A stretch of 64,000 nt of DNA from assembly GCF_900143545.1 (NCBI RefSeq), contig NZ_FREV01000001.1, positions 496,001 through 560,000 on the forward strand. Direction: 5' to 3'. How positions within the stretch are numbered: the first letter of the stretch is position 1; each line of letters begins with the position of its first letter. Position numbers and translations under genes: made by a program. Source of the DNA: Loktanella sp. Alg231-35 (GTDB taxonomy: Bacteria; Pseudomonadota; Alphaproteobacteria; Rhodobacterales; Rhodobacteraceae). A model generated the notes under the pieces. It made no database searches. It had not been told where the DNA came from and saw only the letters and a program-made list of their open reading frames with translations. Below are positions 34,058 through 44,078 of this stretch, one piece after another.

Positions 34058-35340
34058 GATGTGCCCTCCCAGATGCGCGTACCCGCAACCCACGTTCCTA
34101 GGACTTTGCCCTGCAATCGCGCGCCATCAAAGGGGGTGTTCTTGGATTTGGACAAAAGTGTTGCCCGGTCAAGCTGGAACGGCGCGTCCGGGTCAAACAG
34201 AACCAGATCCGCAGGTGCACCCTCCATCAGCCGTCCGGCAGGCAGGTCAAGCAGATGTGCCGGGTTCAGCGCCATGGCCCTGAACAGGCGCGGCAGATCG
34301 ATCATCTCGGCATGATATAACCGCAGCGCGGCTGGCAGCAGTGTTTCCAGCCCGACTGCGCCGCTCGCCGCTTCTTCGTATGGCAGGCGTTTGCTTTCTT
34401 CGTCTTGCGGCGTGTGCATTGAGCAGATGATATCGATCAGCCCCTCGGCAACAGCCTGCACTACAGCGACACGATCTTCTTCGCCACGCAGGGGCGGTTT
34501 GAGTTTGAAGAAAGTCCGATAGTCGGCCACGTCCAACTCATTGAGGGTCAGGTGATGCACACCGACACCCGCAGTAATCTGCAACCCGTTGCGTTTGGCC
34601 CGCTCCAGCGCAGGCAAGGCGCGGGCGGTGGTGATTTGATCGACGTGATAACGCGCGCCAGTCATTTCCAGCAGGCTGATATCGCGGTCCAACGCCATAC
34701 GCTCGGCCATCGGGCTGACACCGGGCAACCCGCGCAAGGACGCAAACTTGCCAGAGGTGACAGAGGCTCCATCCGACAGGATCGGTTCCTGAATATGTCC
34801 GATGACCAAAGCGCCAAGCGAGCGTGCATAGGTTAGCGCACGGCTGAACACCTTGGTGTTGGTGACAACGCGGTCGCAATCGGTAAAGGCCACAGCGCCT
34901 GCGTCCTGCAGAAACCCGATTTCGGTCATTTCGCGCCCGTCGCGGCCTTTGGTCAGCGCGGCCATGGGCAGTACATGCACTGGCGCGTCTTCCTGCGCGC
35001 GCCGTTCCACAAATTCCAACGTCTCGGGGGTGTCGATGGCGGGTAGCGTGTCAGGTCGGGTGACCATTGTGGTCACACCACCTGCAGCGGCCGCGCGTCC
35101 GGCAGAGCGAAAGCTTTCCTTGTGCCGCTCGCCGGGTTCAGAGACTTTCACCCCGATATCGATAATGCCGGGGGCCAGACACATACCGCCACAATCCACG
35201 ACTTGAGCGCCCTCGGGCGGCGCTGCGTCGCCATCAAAGACCTCTTTGATCACACCATTCGCGATCAGTAGCCCGCCGGGCGCATCGGTCAGTGCAACCG
35301 GGTCGATCAAGCGGGCGTTGGCAAAGTAAGTGGCGGTCAT
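34045..35340 (-). CDS. pyrX: Dihydroorotase homologue with lost metal site (PyrX-type)
   Basis: A protein of 431 aa, full length for a type I dihydroorotase with an intact amidohydrolase fold. However the metal motif DxHVHLREPG reads DIGVKVSEPG (residues 61-70): both His are replaced by Gly63 and Lys65, and the substrate-binding Arg by Ser. Later ligand regions are also altered (GHIQEP, YHVDQI, CSMHTPQDE). It should be catalytically inactive. In Pseudomonas such a pseudo-dihydroorotase (PyrX/PyrC') is needed to assemble aspartate transcarbamoylase; pyrB is two genes upstream here, so that role is likely. Confidence 0.85.
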   Translation of the reverse strand: MTATYFANARLIDPVALTDAPGGLLIANGVIKEVFDGDAAPPEGAQVVDCGGMCLAPGIIDIGVKVSEPGERHKESFRSAGRAAAAGGVTTMVTRPDTLPAIDTPETLEFVERRAQEDAPVHVLPMAALTKGRDGREMTEIGFLQDAGAVAFTDCDRVVTNTKVFSRALTYARSLGALVIGHIQEPILSDGASVTSGKFASLRGLPGVSPMAERMALDRDISLLEMTGARYHVDQITTARALPALERAKRNGLQITAGVGVHHLTLNELDVADYRTFFKLKPPLRGEEDRVAVVQAVAEGLIDIICSMHTPQDEESKRLPYEEAASGAVGLETLLPAALRLYHAEMIDLPRLFRAMALNPAHLLDLPAGRLMEGAPADLVLFDPDAPFQLDRATLLSKSKNTPFDGARLQGKVLGTWVAGTRIWEGTSCHQ

Positions 35341-35388
35341 GCGCAGGGGTCCAGCATTGTCGGGTTGAAGGGGGGTGTGAGGGTCAAA

Positions 35389-35946
35389 TCAGCCGCCCAC
35401 CCAGATGATCAGGCCCACAAGTGCAAACATGGCAATCAGCGCATAGACTGCAATCATGCCGCCGATACGGGCATCAGATTTAGGCGGCTTCGCAGGGGTT
35501 TCACCCACGGTGCCTTTGGCGGCATCAGAAGGTAGTGGTGCAAACTTTATGGATGAACCTTCCTCTGTATAGGTGCCGATCCATTTGAGTGGCGCAGTGG
35601 GAGTGATTGTCGCGTCAAACCCACCAAAGGCTGACGACAGCACGATTAGCACATGCCCGCTCAGGCCGTTGAGGCGGGATGCATGTGGTTTCAGGTTTGC
35701 CTCGGCCACGCCCAGCCCTTCGGTCAGATATCCAGCAAGGCCAAGACCGGTTAGGTTACTGACCGGGAAAAGTTCGACAAAATCGCTGTCAAGGTAAGTG
35801 ACACCAAGGGCCTTATTGATCGGGGCGGGGGTGTCGGCATCCGGGCCCGGTTCCGTGAACCCATCGATCTGATCCGCTGGCAAGTTGACCACAAAAAGAC
35901 GGATCACACCGCGTTCACTGGATGTGACGTGAAAGGTCTCGCTCAC
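35389..35946 (-). CDS. Uncharacterised tail-anchored protein between pyrB and pyrX
   Basis: A protein of 185 aa: a soluble domain ([39 protein letters not shown]) and a C-terminal membrane helix (about 162-184) that would anchor it with the bulk in the cytoplasm. No family recognised. Its start overlaps pyrB by 4 bp and pyrX follows after 48 bp, so it may attach the transcarbamoylase complex to the membrane; that is conjecture. Confidence 0.78.
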   Translation of the reverse strand: MSETFHVTSSERGVIRLFVVNLPADQIDGFTEPGPDADTPAPINKALGVTYLDSDFVELFPVSNLTGLGLAGYLTEGLGVAEANLKPHASRLNGLSGHVLIVLSSAFGGFDATITPTAPLKWIGTYTEEGSSIKFAPLPSDAAKGTVGETPAKPPKSDARIGGMIAVYALIAMFALVGLIIWVGG

Positions 35947-36899
35947 ACCATCACCTCTTGCGTGGTGCGGGCGCTGCGCAGGTTCTGCGCCAGAAGGTCC
36001 ATTGCGGCCATGCGCACGGCGACGCCCATCTCAACCTGTTCCTGAATGACGGATCGGTTGATGTCATCGGCAATCGTGCCGTCGATTTCCACACCCCGGT
36101 TCATGGGGCCGGGGTGCATCACAATGGCATCTGGTTTTGCATGGGCCAGTTTGGCGGCATCAAGGCCGTAGCGGTGGAAATACTCACGCTCTGACGGGAT
36201 GAACCCTCCGTCCATGCGTTCCCTTTGAAGGCGGAGCATCATGACGACATCAACGTCTTTCAGCCCTTCTTCCATATCTTCAAACACCTCGACGCCAAAT
36301 TCGCCGATGCCGGACGGCATCAAGGTCGGCGGTCCGATCAGTCGAATGCGGTTTTCCATCTTGCCCAGCAGCATGATGTTGGACCGGGCGACACGGCTGT
36401 GTGCAATATCGCCACAGATGGCGATGGACAGGCGATGCAAACGCCCCTTGGCGCGGCGGATGGTCAGCGCGTCCAAAAGTGCCTGTGTCGGGTGTTCGTG
36501 CTTGCCGTCACCTGCGTTGAGGACCGCGCAGTTGACTTTCTGCGCCAGCAGATCGACTGCCCCCGAATGCGGATGCCGCACCACCAGCAGATCAGGGCGC
36601 ATCGCATTGAGTGTCAGCGCGGTATCAATCAGCGTCTCGCCCTTTTTGATCGAGGACGCCTGCATTCCCATGTTCATCACATCCGCACCCAGCCGCTTGC
36701 CTGCCAGCTCAAAACTGGCCTGCGTGCGGGTTGAATTTTCAAAGAACATGTTGATCTGCGTCAGCCCTGCCAGCACATCACGGTGCGCTATCCCGCGCCT
36801 GTTGTGGTCGGCATAGCTGTCGGCCAGATCAAGCAGCGCAGTGATTTCCGTGGGATGTAGCGGTTCGATACCCAAAAGATGCTTGGCGCGGAATGTCAT
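35943..36899 (-). CDS. pyrB: Aspartate carbamoyltransferase catalytic subunit
   Basis: A protein of 318 aa. Carbamoyl-phosphate residues lie in [16 protein letters not shown], followed by [11 protein letters not shown] and [11 protein letters not shown]; the aspartate-binding MLRLQRERM and MHPGPMNRG regions are present. It makes carbamoyl aspartate in pyrimidine synthesis. I chose the ATG at 36899; longer frames to 36992 have no homology. The divergent uracil-DNA glycosylase starts 105 bp away. Confidence 0.95.
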   Translation of the reverse strand: MTFRAKHLLGIEPLHPTEITALLDLADSYADHNRRGIAHRDVLAGLTQINMFFENSTRTQASFELAGKRLGADVMNMGMQASSIKKGETLIDTALTLNAMRPDLLVVRHPHSGAVDLLAQKVNCAVLNAGDGKHEHPTQALLDALTIRRAKGRLHRLSIAICGDIAHSRVARSNIMLLGKMENRIRLIGPPTLMPSGIGEFGVEVFEDMEEGLKDVDVVMMLRLQRERMDGGFIPSEREYFHRYGLDAAKLAHAKPDAIVMHPGPMNRGVEIDGTIADDINRSVIQEQVEMGVAVRMAAMDLLAQNLRSARTTQEVMV

Positions 36900-37004
36900 G
36901 AAGGCCCTCTTCGCAGCGGTTCGGGGTCTTATAGGGATGTGGGTGGCCTGCATCAATGCCGCAAGCACTGCACATCCCCGTCGATCCAGCATAACCTGTT
37001 ACAG

Positions 37005-37796
37005 ATGGATTCGGGTGACACATATTGGAACGACCGTGCGCTGCTGGAGTGGCAGGTCGAGTTGGGGGCGACAGAGGCTATTCTGGACGCGCCGATGGAT
37101 CGGTATGCGTTAGAGGCGGTGAAGCCCGCGCCGAAGATAACACCTGCCGCCGCTAGCCCTCAGAAAAAGCCTGCCCCGCCAGAGCCGGTCCAAACAGATG
37201 CTGTGGCCGATGCACGTGCTGCGGCGCAGGCTGCGGCTGATTTGGGCGCATTGGCTGCGGCGATGCAGGCGTTTGAGCATTGTGAGTTAAAGAAGGGCGC
37301 ACGCAGTCTTGTGTTCTGTGACGGTCAGCCCGCAGCCCGCGTCATGATTGTCGGCGAGGCACCGGGCCGCGAAGAGGACCGTGCCGGTAAACCCTTTGTG
37401 GGTCGCGCGGGGCAGTTACTGGACAAGATGCTGGGTGCCATTGATCTGGGCCGCGGGCATGATGATCTGGCTCGCGCCGTCTACATCACTAATGTGCTGC
37501 CGTGGCGCCCGCCGTCGAACCGGACGCCTGATGCGGCTGAGATCGCGATGTTGTTGCCCTTTTTGGAACGGCACATTGCGCTGGCTGACCCCGATGTGAT
37601 CGTCGTGATGGGCAACACCCCCTGTCAGGCGCTTTTGGGTCGCACCGGGATCACCCGGATGCGTGGTGCTTGGACTGAGGTGCTGGGCAAACCATGTTTG
37701 CCCATGTTTCACCCAGCCTATCTGCTGCGCAATCCCATCGCCAAACGCGAGGCCTGGGCGGATTTACTTGCGCTAAACGCACGACTGAAGACCTAG
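37005..37796 (+). CDS. Family 4-type uracil-DNA glycosylase lacking the Fe-S cysteines
   Basis: A protein of 263 aa. Catalytic motifs are GEAPGREEDRAGKPFVGRAG (motif A, residues 117-136) and MFHPAYLLRNPIAKR. It has an N-terminal extension of about 80 residues, rich in Ala and Pro, beginning with WNDRALLEWQVELGA. Only Cys93 remains of the cysteines that bind the 4Fe-4S cluster in typical family 4 enzymes: the CRPP position is Trp167 and the later CxPF position is Leu183. It probably removes uracil from DNA. Start chosen at ATG 37005. Confidence 0.88.
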   Translation: MDSGDTYWNDRALLEWQVELGATEAILDAPMDRYALEAVKPAPKITPAAASPQKKPAPPEPVQTDAVADARAAAQAAADLGALAAAMQAFEHCELKKGARSLVFCDGQPAARVMIVGEAPGREEDRAGKPFVGRAGQLLDKMLGAIDLGRGHDDLARAVYITNVLPWRPPSNRTPDAAEIAMLLPFLERHIALADPDVIVVMGNTPCQALLGRTGITRMRGAWTEVLGKPCLPMFHPAYLLRNPIAKREAWADLLALNARLKT

Positions 37797-37816
37797 GACA
37801 TGAAGGTGAGGACGAG

Positions 37817-38359
37817 ATGAGCCGCATTGACGACACCAAGAAATTTGTCCCGATCCGGATTGCCGTGCTGACGGTGAGCGATAACCGAAGCCTTGCTGAT
37901 GACAAATCCGGTCAGGTGCTGGTGGATCGCATCGCGGCGGCAGGCCATACCGTGGCTGATCGGCAGATATTGCCAGATGAACGTGACCAAATTGCTGCGC
38001 AGTTGCGGGCGTGGAGTGAAATGGCAGAGGTTGACGCCATCGTCTCAACCGGGGGGACGGGTCTGACAGGCCGTGATGTGACGGTTGAGGCGCACCGCGA
38101 TGTCTATGAAAAGGAAATCGATGCTTTTGGCACCATTTTCACCATCGTCAGCATGCAAAAAATCGGCACAAGCGCGGTACAAAGCCGGGCAACAGCCGGA
38201 GTGGCAAACGGCACCTATCTGTTTGCCCTGCCCGGATCGCCCGGTGCCTGCAAGGACGCCTGGGATGAAATCCTTCTCAAACAGTTCGACTATCGCCACC
38301 GTCCCTGCAACTTTGTCGAAATAATGCCCCGTCTGGATGAACATCTGCGCCGGAAATAA
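37817..38359 (+). CDS. moaB: Molybdenum cofactor biosynthesis protein B (MoaB/Mog type)
   Basis: A protein of 180 aa. Motifs are AVLTVSDNRSLADDKSG, VSTGGTGLTGRDVT and FALPGSPGACKDAWDEIL. MoaB/Mog proteins adenylylate molybdopterin, the step before the MoeA reaction, so this belongs with the molybdenum-cofactor operon at 13-18 kb even though it lies elsewhere. ATG at 37817 follows a purine-rich GGACGAG 20 bp after the glycosylase stop. Confidence 0.93.
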   Translation: MSRIDDTKKFVPIRIAVLTVSDNRSLADDKSGQVLVDRIAAAGHTVADRQILPDERDQIAAQLRAWSEMAEVDAIVSTGGTGLTGRDVTVEAHRDVYEKEIDAFGTIFTIVSMQKIGTSAVQSRATAGVANGTYLFALPGSPGACKDAWDEILLKQFDYRHRPCNFVEIMPRLDEHLRRK

Positions 38360-38431
38360 CGTCTTGGTGCGTTTAACTGGAATCTGGGCGCGGCGGTCCT
38401 AGTCTATAAAGCGGAACAAAGGAGTCTTTTG

Positions 38432-39886
38432 ATGCGTTTCCTGCGGCGGAGCCTCACAGGTGTTTTTCTGCTGGCCGTCACGCTGGCGCTGGTCGCCTGG
38501 GCGGGCGAAATGATCCGCAGTGCTGTGGTTGCCAGCATGAACGAAGAGCCGCGCAGCTTTCCCCAGCGCGAGCGGGTGCTGGCAGTCAATGTTGTGACCC
38601 TGACCCAGCAGACAATTGTTCCAGAACTGATCGTTTTCGGAGAGTTGCGCAGCCAGCGCACGTTGGATTTGCGCAGTGCCACAGGCGGGACAGTCATCTC
38701 TGCAAGTGATGACCTGATTGAAGGTGGAACGGTAAAAGAACGTCAGCGTTTGCTGCGTATTGATCCGGTTGAGGCGCAAGCCGCGTTGGACCGTGTCCGT
38801 GCTGATTTGCAGGATGCACAGGCAGAGCTGCGCGATGCTGAGCGTGCGCTTGTGCTGGCCGAGGATGAACTGACAGCCGCCCGCGAACAGGTCACCTTGC
38901 GTGAACAAGCCCTGACCCGTGCCCGCGATCTTGCTGCGCGTGGTGTTGGCACGGCGGCCGCTGTTGAGACGGCTGAGTTAGCAGCGTCTTCGGCGCAGGC
39001 CTCTGTGCTAAGCCGCAGGCAGGCGTTAGCCTCTGCACAGGCCCGGATCGATCAGGCGACAACGCGTTTGGCCCGTGCGCGGATCAACCTTGCCGAGGCA
39101 GAGCGCAATGTCGATGACACGCAGGTCTTTGCGGCCTTTGATGGCACCTTGTCCGATGTCACCATCAGCCCCGGAGGGCGGGTCGCCGCAAACGAACGCT
39201 TTGCCCAACTGGTTGATCCGACCCGATTGGAGGTCTCATTTCGCGTCTCCACATCGCAATATGCGCGGTTGCTGGATGAGGCAGGTGCGCTGATCAAAGC
39301 CCCGGTTGCAGTGACGCTTGATGTTTCTGGCGTGAACCTGCGCGCGACAGGGCAAATCACACGAGAGGGGGCGACGGTTGGTGCAGGGCAGACGGGGCGT
39401 TTGCTATTTGCCCGCCTTGATACCTATGCCGGTTTCCGCCCCGGCGATTTTGTCACCGTCAGCATTCAGGAACCTGCCTTGGATGATGTCGCACGAGTGC
39501 CTGCCACAGCCGTTGCCGCCGATCAGACGGTACTGGTTGTAGGGCCAGAGGATCGTCTGGAGGTTGCCGCTGTCACGCTGCAACGTCGTCAGGGCGATGA
39601 TGTGATCATTTCGGTTGGCGAAAATGCGGGCGCCACGGTTGTTGCCGAACGCTCGCCGCTTTTGGGGGTGGGCATCAAGGTGCGCCCGATTGTACCGGGG
39701 GACACGCTGGCCGCCGCTGCACCTGAAATGATCACGCTCGATGATGATCGCCGCGCCAAGCTGATCGCTTTCGTCAACGAAGGCCGCATGCCCGACGACG
39801 TCAAAGCGCGGATCATTGGCCAGTTGGAACAGGATGAAGTGTCGTCCGAGACAGTCACCCGCCTTGAAAGCCGGATGGGCAGCTGA
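38432..39886 (+). CDS. RND efflux periplasmic adaptor (HlyD/MFP family)
   Basis: A protein of 484 aa: an N-terminal membrane helix (8-28), a lipoyl-type hairpin domain (VIFGELRSQRTLDLRSATGGTV), a long coiled-coil hairpin (about 108-218) and beta-barrel domains (DTQVFAAFDGTLSDVTISPGGRV). AAAGGAG lies 7 bases before the ATG. It bridges the inner-membrane pump, whose start overlaps its stop by one base, to an outer-membrane channel not in this window. Confidence 0.92.
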   Translation: MRFLRRSLTGVFLLAVTLALVAWAGEMIRSAVVASMNEEPRSFPQRERVLAVNVVTLTQQTIVPELIVFGELRSQRTLDLRSATGGTVISASDDLIEGGTVKERQRLLRIDPVEAQAALDRVRADLQDAQAELRDAERALVLAEDELTAAREQVTLREQALTRARDLAARGVGTAAAVETAELAASSAQASVLSRRQALASAQARIDQATTRLARARINLAEAERNVDDTQVFAAFDGTLSDVTISPGGRVAANERFAQLVDPTRLEVSFRVSTSQYARLLDEAGALIKAPVAVTLDVSGVNLRATGQITREGATVGAGQTGRLLFARLDTYAGFRPGDFVTVSIQEPALDDVARVPATAVAADQTVLVVGPEDRLEVAAVTLQRRQGDDVIISVGENAGATVVAERSPLLGVGIKVRPIVPGDTLAAAAPEMITLDDDRRAKLIAFVNEGRMPDDVKARIIGQLEQDEVSSETVTRLESRMGS

Positions 39887-42800
39887 TGGTCACGCGCGGT
39901 GAAAGGCTGAACGCGGGGGCAGGGGGTATTCTGTCCTATTTCACCCGCCACCGGACAGCGGCCAATCTGTTGCTGATCCTGATGTTGACGGCAGGTCTTT
40001 TTGCCTTTCCCAACATGCGTGCGCAGTTTTTCCCCGATATCGTTGTTGATGATCTGACGGTGTCGGTCACATGGGATGGCGCAGGCGCTGAAGACGTTGA
40101 TGCGGCCGTCGTCCAAGTGCTGGAGCCCGTCTTGTTGGGCGTTGAGGGTGTGACCTCGTCGACCTCCACATCGCGCGAAGGGCGCGCATCGATCCGGCTA
40201 GAGTTTGATCCCGGCTATGACATCGACCGGGCCGCAGAGGATGTGCAGCTTGCGGTGGATAGCACCAGCAACCTGCCGGTTGATGCCGATGACCCGAGCG
40301 TGCGGCGCGGTGGCTGGTCGGATCGAGTCACGGATGTGGTAGTCACTGGACCGGTTGGTGTCGATCAACTGGGGCGCTTTGCGGATGAGCTTTCGACACG
40401 GCTGTTTGCGGCAGGTGTCACGCAGGTCTTTGTGCAAGGCGTCGCGGCGCCTTCCACTATCGTGGAAGTGCCTTCCTTATCGCTGATCCAACATGACATA
40501 GGCCTGTCAGACATTGCCGCACGGATCGCAGAAGAGGCAGAGACAGACCCCGCCGGCGACGTTTCTGGCAGCGCACGCGTGCGCACCGGTGTAGCCAAAC
40601 GCAGTGCAGAGGATATTGGCGCGATTGTCCTGCGTTCCAATCCGGATGGATCGACATTGACCATTGCGGATGTGGCGACCGTCCGTGTGGAAGGCGCTGA
40701 TCGTGAACGCGCATATTTCGTGAATGACGACCCGGCGATCAAACTCCGGGTGAACCGCTCGGCGCAGGGTGACGCGATTGGCATGCAGGAAACGGTAGAA
40801 AAGGTCGCCGCAGAATTGACGGCCACCTTGCCTGACGGTGTATCTATCGCGCTGACCAACGGGCGGGCAGAGCTGATTGCGGGGCGCCTGAATATCCTGC
40901 TCGACAATGGATTGACGGGGCTGATGTTGGTGTTGGCCTTGCTGTTCTTGTTCTTGAACGCGCGCACGGCGTTCTGGGTTGCCTTTGGCATACCGGCGGC
41001 GATGCTGGCCGCGATTGCGCTGATGTATGCGGTGGGAATCACGATCAACATGATCTCGCTTTTTGCGCTGATCATCACGCTTGGCATTGTTGTCGACGAC
41101 GCCATTGTTGTGGGTGAACATGCTGATTTCCGGGTCAGGCAATATGGTGAAGATCCCAAGACCGCCGCCGAAAACGCGGCCAGACGGATGTTTAGCCCGG
41201 TTCTTTCGGCCACACTGACGACGATCATTGCCTTCTTTGGTTTGGTTGTGATCGGGGGCCGCTTTGGTGATCTGATCTCGGACATTCCGTTTACGGTGAT
41301 CGTTGTCTTGGCTGCGAGTCTCGTGGAGTGTTTTTTGATCCTGCCAAATCACCTTGCCCATGCTATTGCCCATTCGGCCAAGGAACATTGGTACGATTGG
41401 CCATCGCGCACGGTGAACCGCGGCTTTGACTGGGCCAAAGAACGGTTCTTTCGCCCCTTTATGGGTCTTGTGATCAAGGCCCGCTATCCAGTGGTGGCCA
41501 TGGCGCTTGTGCTCTTGGCCAGTCAGGTGGCGCTTTTCATCAAGGGCGATGTCAGCTGGCGGTTCTTCAATGCGCCCGAGCAAAGCCAGGTTACCGGCAA
41601 CTTTGCGATGCTACCCGGTGCGACACGCGAAGACACGATTGAGATGATGCGCGAGATGCAGCGCGCGACCGAGGCCTTGGGCGCAGAGTATGAGGCCGAA
41701 CACGGTGCGAACCCGCTGAAATTTGTTGTGGCAGAAGTCGGCGGCAATTCGGGCCGCGCTATTGCAGGGTCCGACACAAAGGAAGCTGATCAGTTGGGGG
41801 CCATCACCATCGCGTTGATCGATGCAGACAGCCGCCCCTATACCAGCTTTGCCTTTGTCAGCGCCTTGCAGGACGCCATTGTGCAGCATCCCATGGCCGA
41901 AACGGTCAGCTTTCGCAGTTGGGGGTCCGGGCCCGGTGGCGACAGCCTTGATGTCCAGATGTTTGGTGCCGACAGCGACACGCTCAAGGCTGCCGCTGAG
42001 GCGCTGAAGACGGAGCTTGCAATTTATCCAGAAATTTCAGGCCTTGAGGACACGCTGGCCTATGACAAGGAAGAAATGATCCTTGAGCTGACCCCGCAAG
42101 GCGATGCGCTGGGCCTCAGCATTGATGGCATTGGTCGCGTGCTGCGCAATCGTCTGGGCGGGATTGAAGCAGCAAGTTTTCCACAGGGTGCCCGCTCTGC
42201 GACGATCCGGGTGGAATTGCCCGCGGGCGAACTTTCCGCGGATTTTCTGGACCGCACGCAGATGCGCACGCCGGAAGGCATTTATGTGCCCTTGGCCGAC
42301 GTCGTGACCGTGCAAAGCCGTACCGGATTTTCCACCGTGCGCCGCGAGAACGGCATACAGCTGATCTCGGTCATCGGTGATCTGGACGATGAGGATGCAG
42401 CGCGCGCCACCGAAATACAGACCGTCATCAATGAAGAGATATTGCCACGCGTCGAGAGTGGCTTTGGCGTTGAAACCATGTTGTCAGGGCAAAGCGAACA
42501 GGAACGGCAGTTCCTCAATGATGCGCGCACCGGGTTAATTCTGGTGCTTCTGGGCATTTACCTGACGTTGTCGTGGATATTCAGCAGTTGGACCCGCCCC
42601 GTTGTGGTGATGTCGATCATTCCCTTTGCACTGGTCGGGACGATTTATGGTCACTACGTCTGGGGCATCCCGATGAGCATGTTTACCGTTGTTGGCTTGA
42701 TCGGGATGGTGGGGATTATCATCAACGATAGTATCGTGTTGGTGACGACAATCGACGAATACGCGCAGGATCGCGGCCTTGTGCCTGCAATTATTGATGG

Positions 42801-43281
42801 CACGGTGGATCGTTTGCGCCCTGTGATGTTGACGACGCTGACAACAGTGCTGGGATTGACGCCGCTGCTTTATGAAGGGTCCAATCAGGCAGAATTCCTC
42901 AAACCCACCGTTGTGACACTGGTCTTTGGATTGGCCTTTGGGATGGTGTTGGTCTTGCTGATTGTGCCTTCCATCATCGCGATGCAGGCAGATTTCTATC
43001 GGCAGTGGCAGGCCGCAAAACGGGCGCTACGGAGCCGTAGGCCCGCGATGTTTGTGCCCGCCGCGCTGGGCGCCTTGGGGGCGGTTATCCTTTTTGCGTT
43101 AACGGTGGGGCCGCTATTGGTGACGGGCGCGGCTTTGCCTGCGGCCGCAGTTGCTCTGCCAATCCTTAATGGCGGCTTTGGTCCTGCGTTTGGCGTTTTT
43201 GTTGGGGGGTTGATGGTGTTACTTTTGGCGATCTATGTGATCGCCTTGCTGGGTCAAGGGCTGCGCCGTGCGCGGGGTTAG
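39886..43281 (+). CDS. RND-family efflux pump (AcrB/MexF-like)
   Basis: A protein of 1131 aa, with the 12-helix RND organisation: N-terminal helix, large periplasmic loop, helices 2-6 with GIVVDDAIVVGEHADFR (proton-relay DD), second loop and helices 7-12. The extra about 90 residues at the end carry two further hydrophobic stretches. It exports hydrophobic compounds using the proton gradient, together with the preceding adaptor. The substrate is unknown. Stop interlocked with the convergent gene. Confidence 0.93.
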   Translation: MVTRGERLNAGAGGILSYFTRHRTAANLLLILMLTAGLFAFPNMRAQFFPDIVVDDLTVSVTWDGAGAEDVDAAVVQVLEPVLLGVEGVTSSTSTSREGRASIRLEFDPGYDIDRAAEDVQLAVDSTSNLPVDADDPSVRRGGWSDRVTDVVVTGPVGVDQLGRFADELSTRLFAAGVTQVFVQGVAAPSTIVEVPSLSLIQHDIGLSDIAARIAEEAETDPAGDVSGSARVRTGVAKRSAEDIGAIVLRSNPDGSTLTIADVATVRVEGADRERAYFVNDDPAIKLRVNRSAQGDAIGMQETVEKVAAELTATLPDGVSIALTNGRAELIAGRLNILLDNGLTGLMLVLALLFLFLNARTAFWVAFGIPAAMLAAIALMYAVGITINMISLFALIITLGIVVDDAIVVGEHADFRVRQYGEDPKTAAENAARRMFSPVLSATLTTIIAFFGLVVIGGRFGDLISDIPFTVIVVLAASLVECFLILPNHLAHAIAHSAKEHWYDWPSRTVNRGFDWAKERFFRPFMGLVIKARYPVVAMALVLLASQVALFIKGDVSWRFFNAPEQSQVTGNFAMLPGATREDTIEMMREMQRATEALGAEYEAEHGANPLKFVVAEVGGNSGRAIAGSDTKEADQLGAITIALIDADSRPYTSFAFVSALQDAIVQHPMAETVSFRSWGSGPGGDSLDVQMFGADSDTLKAAAEALKTELAIYPEISGLEDTLAYDKEEMILELTPQGDALGLSIDGIGRVLRNRLGGIEAASFPQGARSATIRVELPAGELSADFLDRTQMRTPEGIYVPLADVVTVQSRTGFSTVRRENGIQLISVIGDLDDEDAARATEIQTVINEEILPRVESGFGVETMLSGQSEQERQFLNDARTGLILVLLGIYLTLSWIFSSWTRPVVVMSIIPFALVGTIYGHYVWGIPMSMFTVVGLIGMVGIIINDSIVLVTTIDEYAQDRGLVPAIIDGTVDRLRPVMLTTLTTVLGLTPLLYEGSNQAEFLKPTVVTLVFGLAFGMVLVLLIVPSIIAMQADFYRQWQAAKRALRSRRPAMFVPAALGALGAVILFALTVGPLLVTGAALPAAAVALPILNGGFGPAFGVFVGGLMVLLLAIYVIALLGQGLRRARG

Positions 43282-44078
43282 CCGGCGCTGCATCCTTGGA
43301 TGTCGATGGCCTTTTCACCGCCAAACACCGTGATCCGCACGCCAGAACGGTCAAGCGCGAAGGGGCCACCACTGGGGTGAACCATATCGACGGTTGCGCT
43401 CAGGGTTGGGCCTTCGCGCGCGACATCCGCCTCTGACACCCAAACCGACGGGTCACCGGTTTCGATCACGACAAATTCGGATGCCTCGGCGCGGGGAACA
43501 GCAATTTGCGCCGTCAACCGCAACCCGTCGCCGATGGGATCAATGGCACAGGTCACGGCACCAACATTGGCCTGCGCCTTGGTCAGCGCCTGCGTTGCGA
43601 GTGCGGCAAGAATGATGGGATCAGGTGCGCCGCCCGCCGGCAACGTTTCGTCAAATTCCAAGTTTACCGGGATGCAAATTTCTTCGCAGACGCCGATCGT
43701 CAACTCTCCGCTCACGGATAGATCGCCAGCGTCTGCTGCGGCATCAATGGTCAGCGGAAAAACAACACTGTCGTAATATCCAATCGACCGCATGCCCTTG
43801 TCATCGACGACTTCGGGAGTGGGCCAATGGGGTTGAATGCTAGTGATCGCCGTGCTGCCGGTGAAGGTAAACTGCGGCGGGATGCCTGCATCGCCCGGCG
43901 CGCGCCAATAGGTGATCCAGCCTGGTGAAAGGGTGATCCTTACAGCGGCAATATGTGCGCCAGCGTCTGTCCGCCAGCCTGGCAACACGTCCAAAACCGC
44001 CAGATCATCAAAGGATTGGGCGGGCAGGACGGTCGGAGCGGCCATGAAAGCCAGCAGAGTAAGCAGGTTCTTGCGCAT
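43278..44078 (-). CDS. Periplasmic DsbD alpha-domain protein
   Basis: A protein of 266 aa. A signal peptide (MRKNLLTLLAFMAAPTVLPA) precedes an immunoglobulin-like domain with the redox pair CEEIC (Cys131, Cys135), the pattern of the DsbD/ScsB N-terminal domain that receives electrons and passes them to periplasmic partners. No membrane domain (the CcdA part) is attached, so an electron source must be encoded elsewhere. A TlpA-like thioredoxin lies 730 bp away and could be a partner. ATG at 44078 has a good signal peptide directly after it. Confidence 0.85.
   Translation of the reverse strand: MRKNLLTLLAFMAAPTVLPAQSFDDLAVLDVLPGWRTDAGAHIAAVRITLSPGWITYWRAPGDAGIPPQFTFTGSTAITSIQPHWPTPEVVDDKGMRSIGYYDSVVFPLTIDAAADAGDLSVSGELTIGVCEEICIPVNLEFDETLPAGGAPDPIILAALATQALTKAQANVGAVTCAIDPIGDGLRLTAQIAVPRAEASEFVVIETGDPSVWVSEADVAREGPTLSATVDMVHPSGGPFALDRSGVRITVFGGEKAIDIQGCSAG

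Noticed and set aside
40507..41583. A 358-codon minus-strand frame under the RND pump
   Set aside because: Antisense to a pump with intact RND motifs; composition typical of a shadow frame (His/Arg/Gln-rich).
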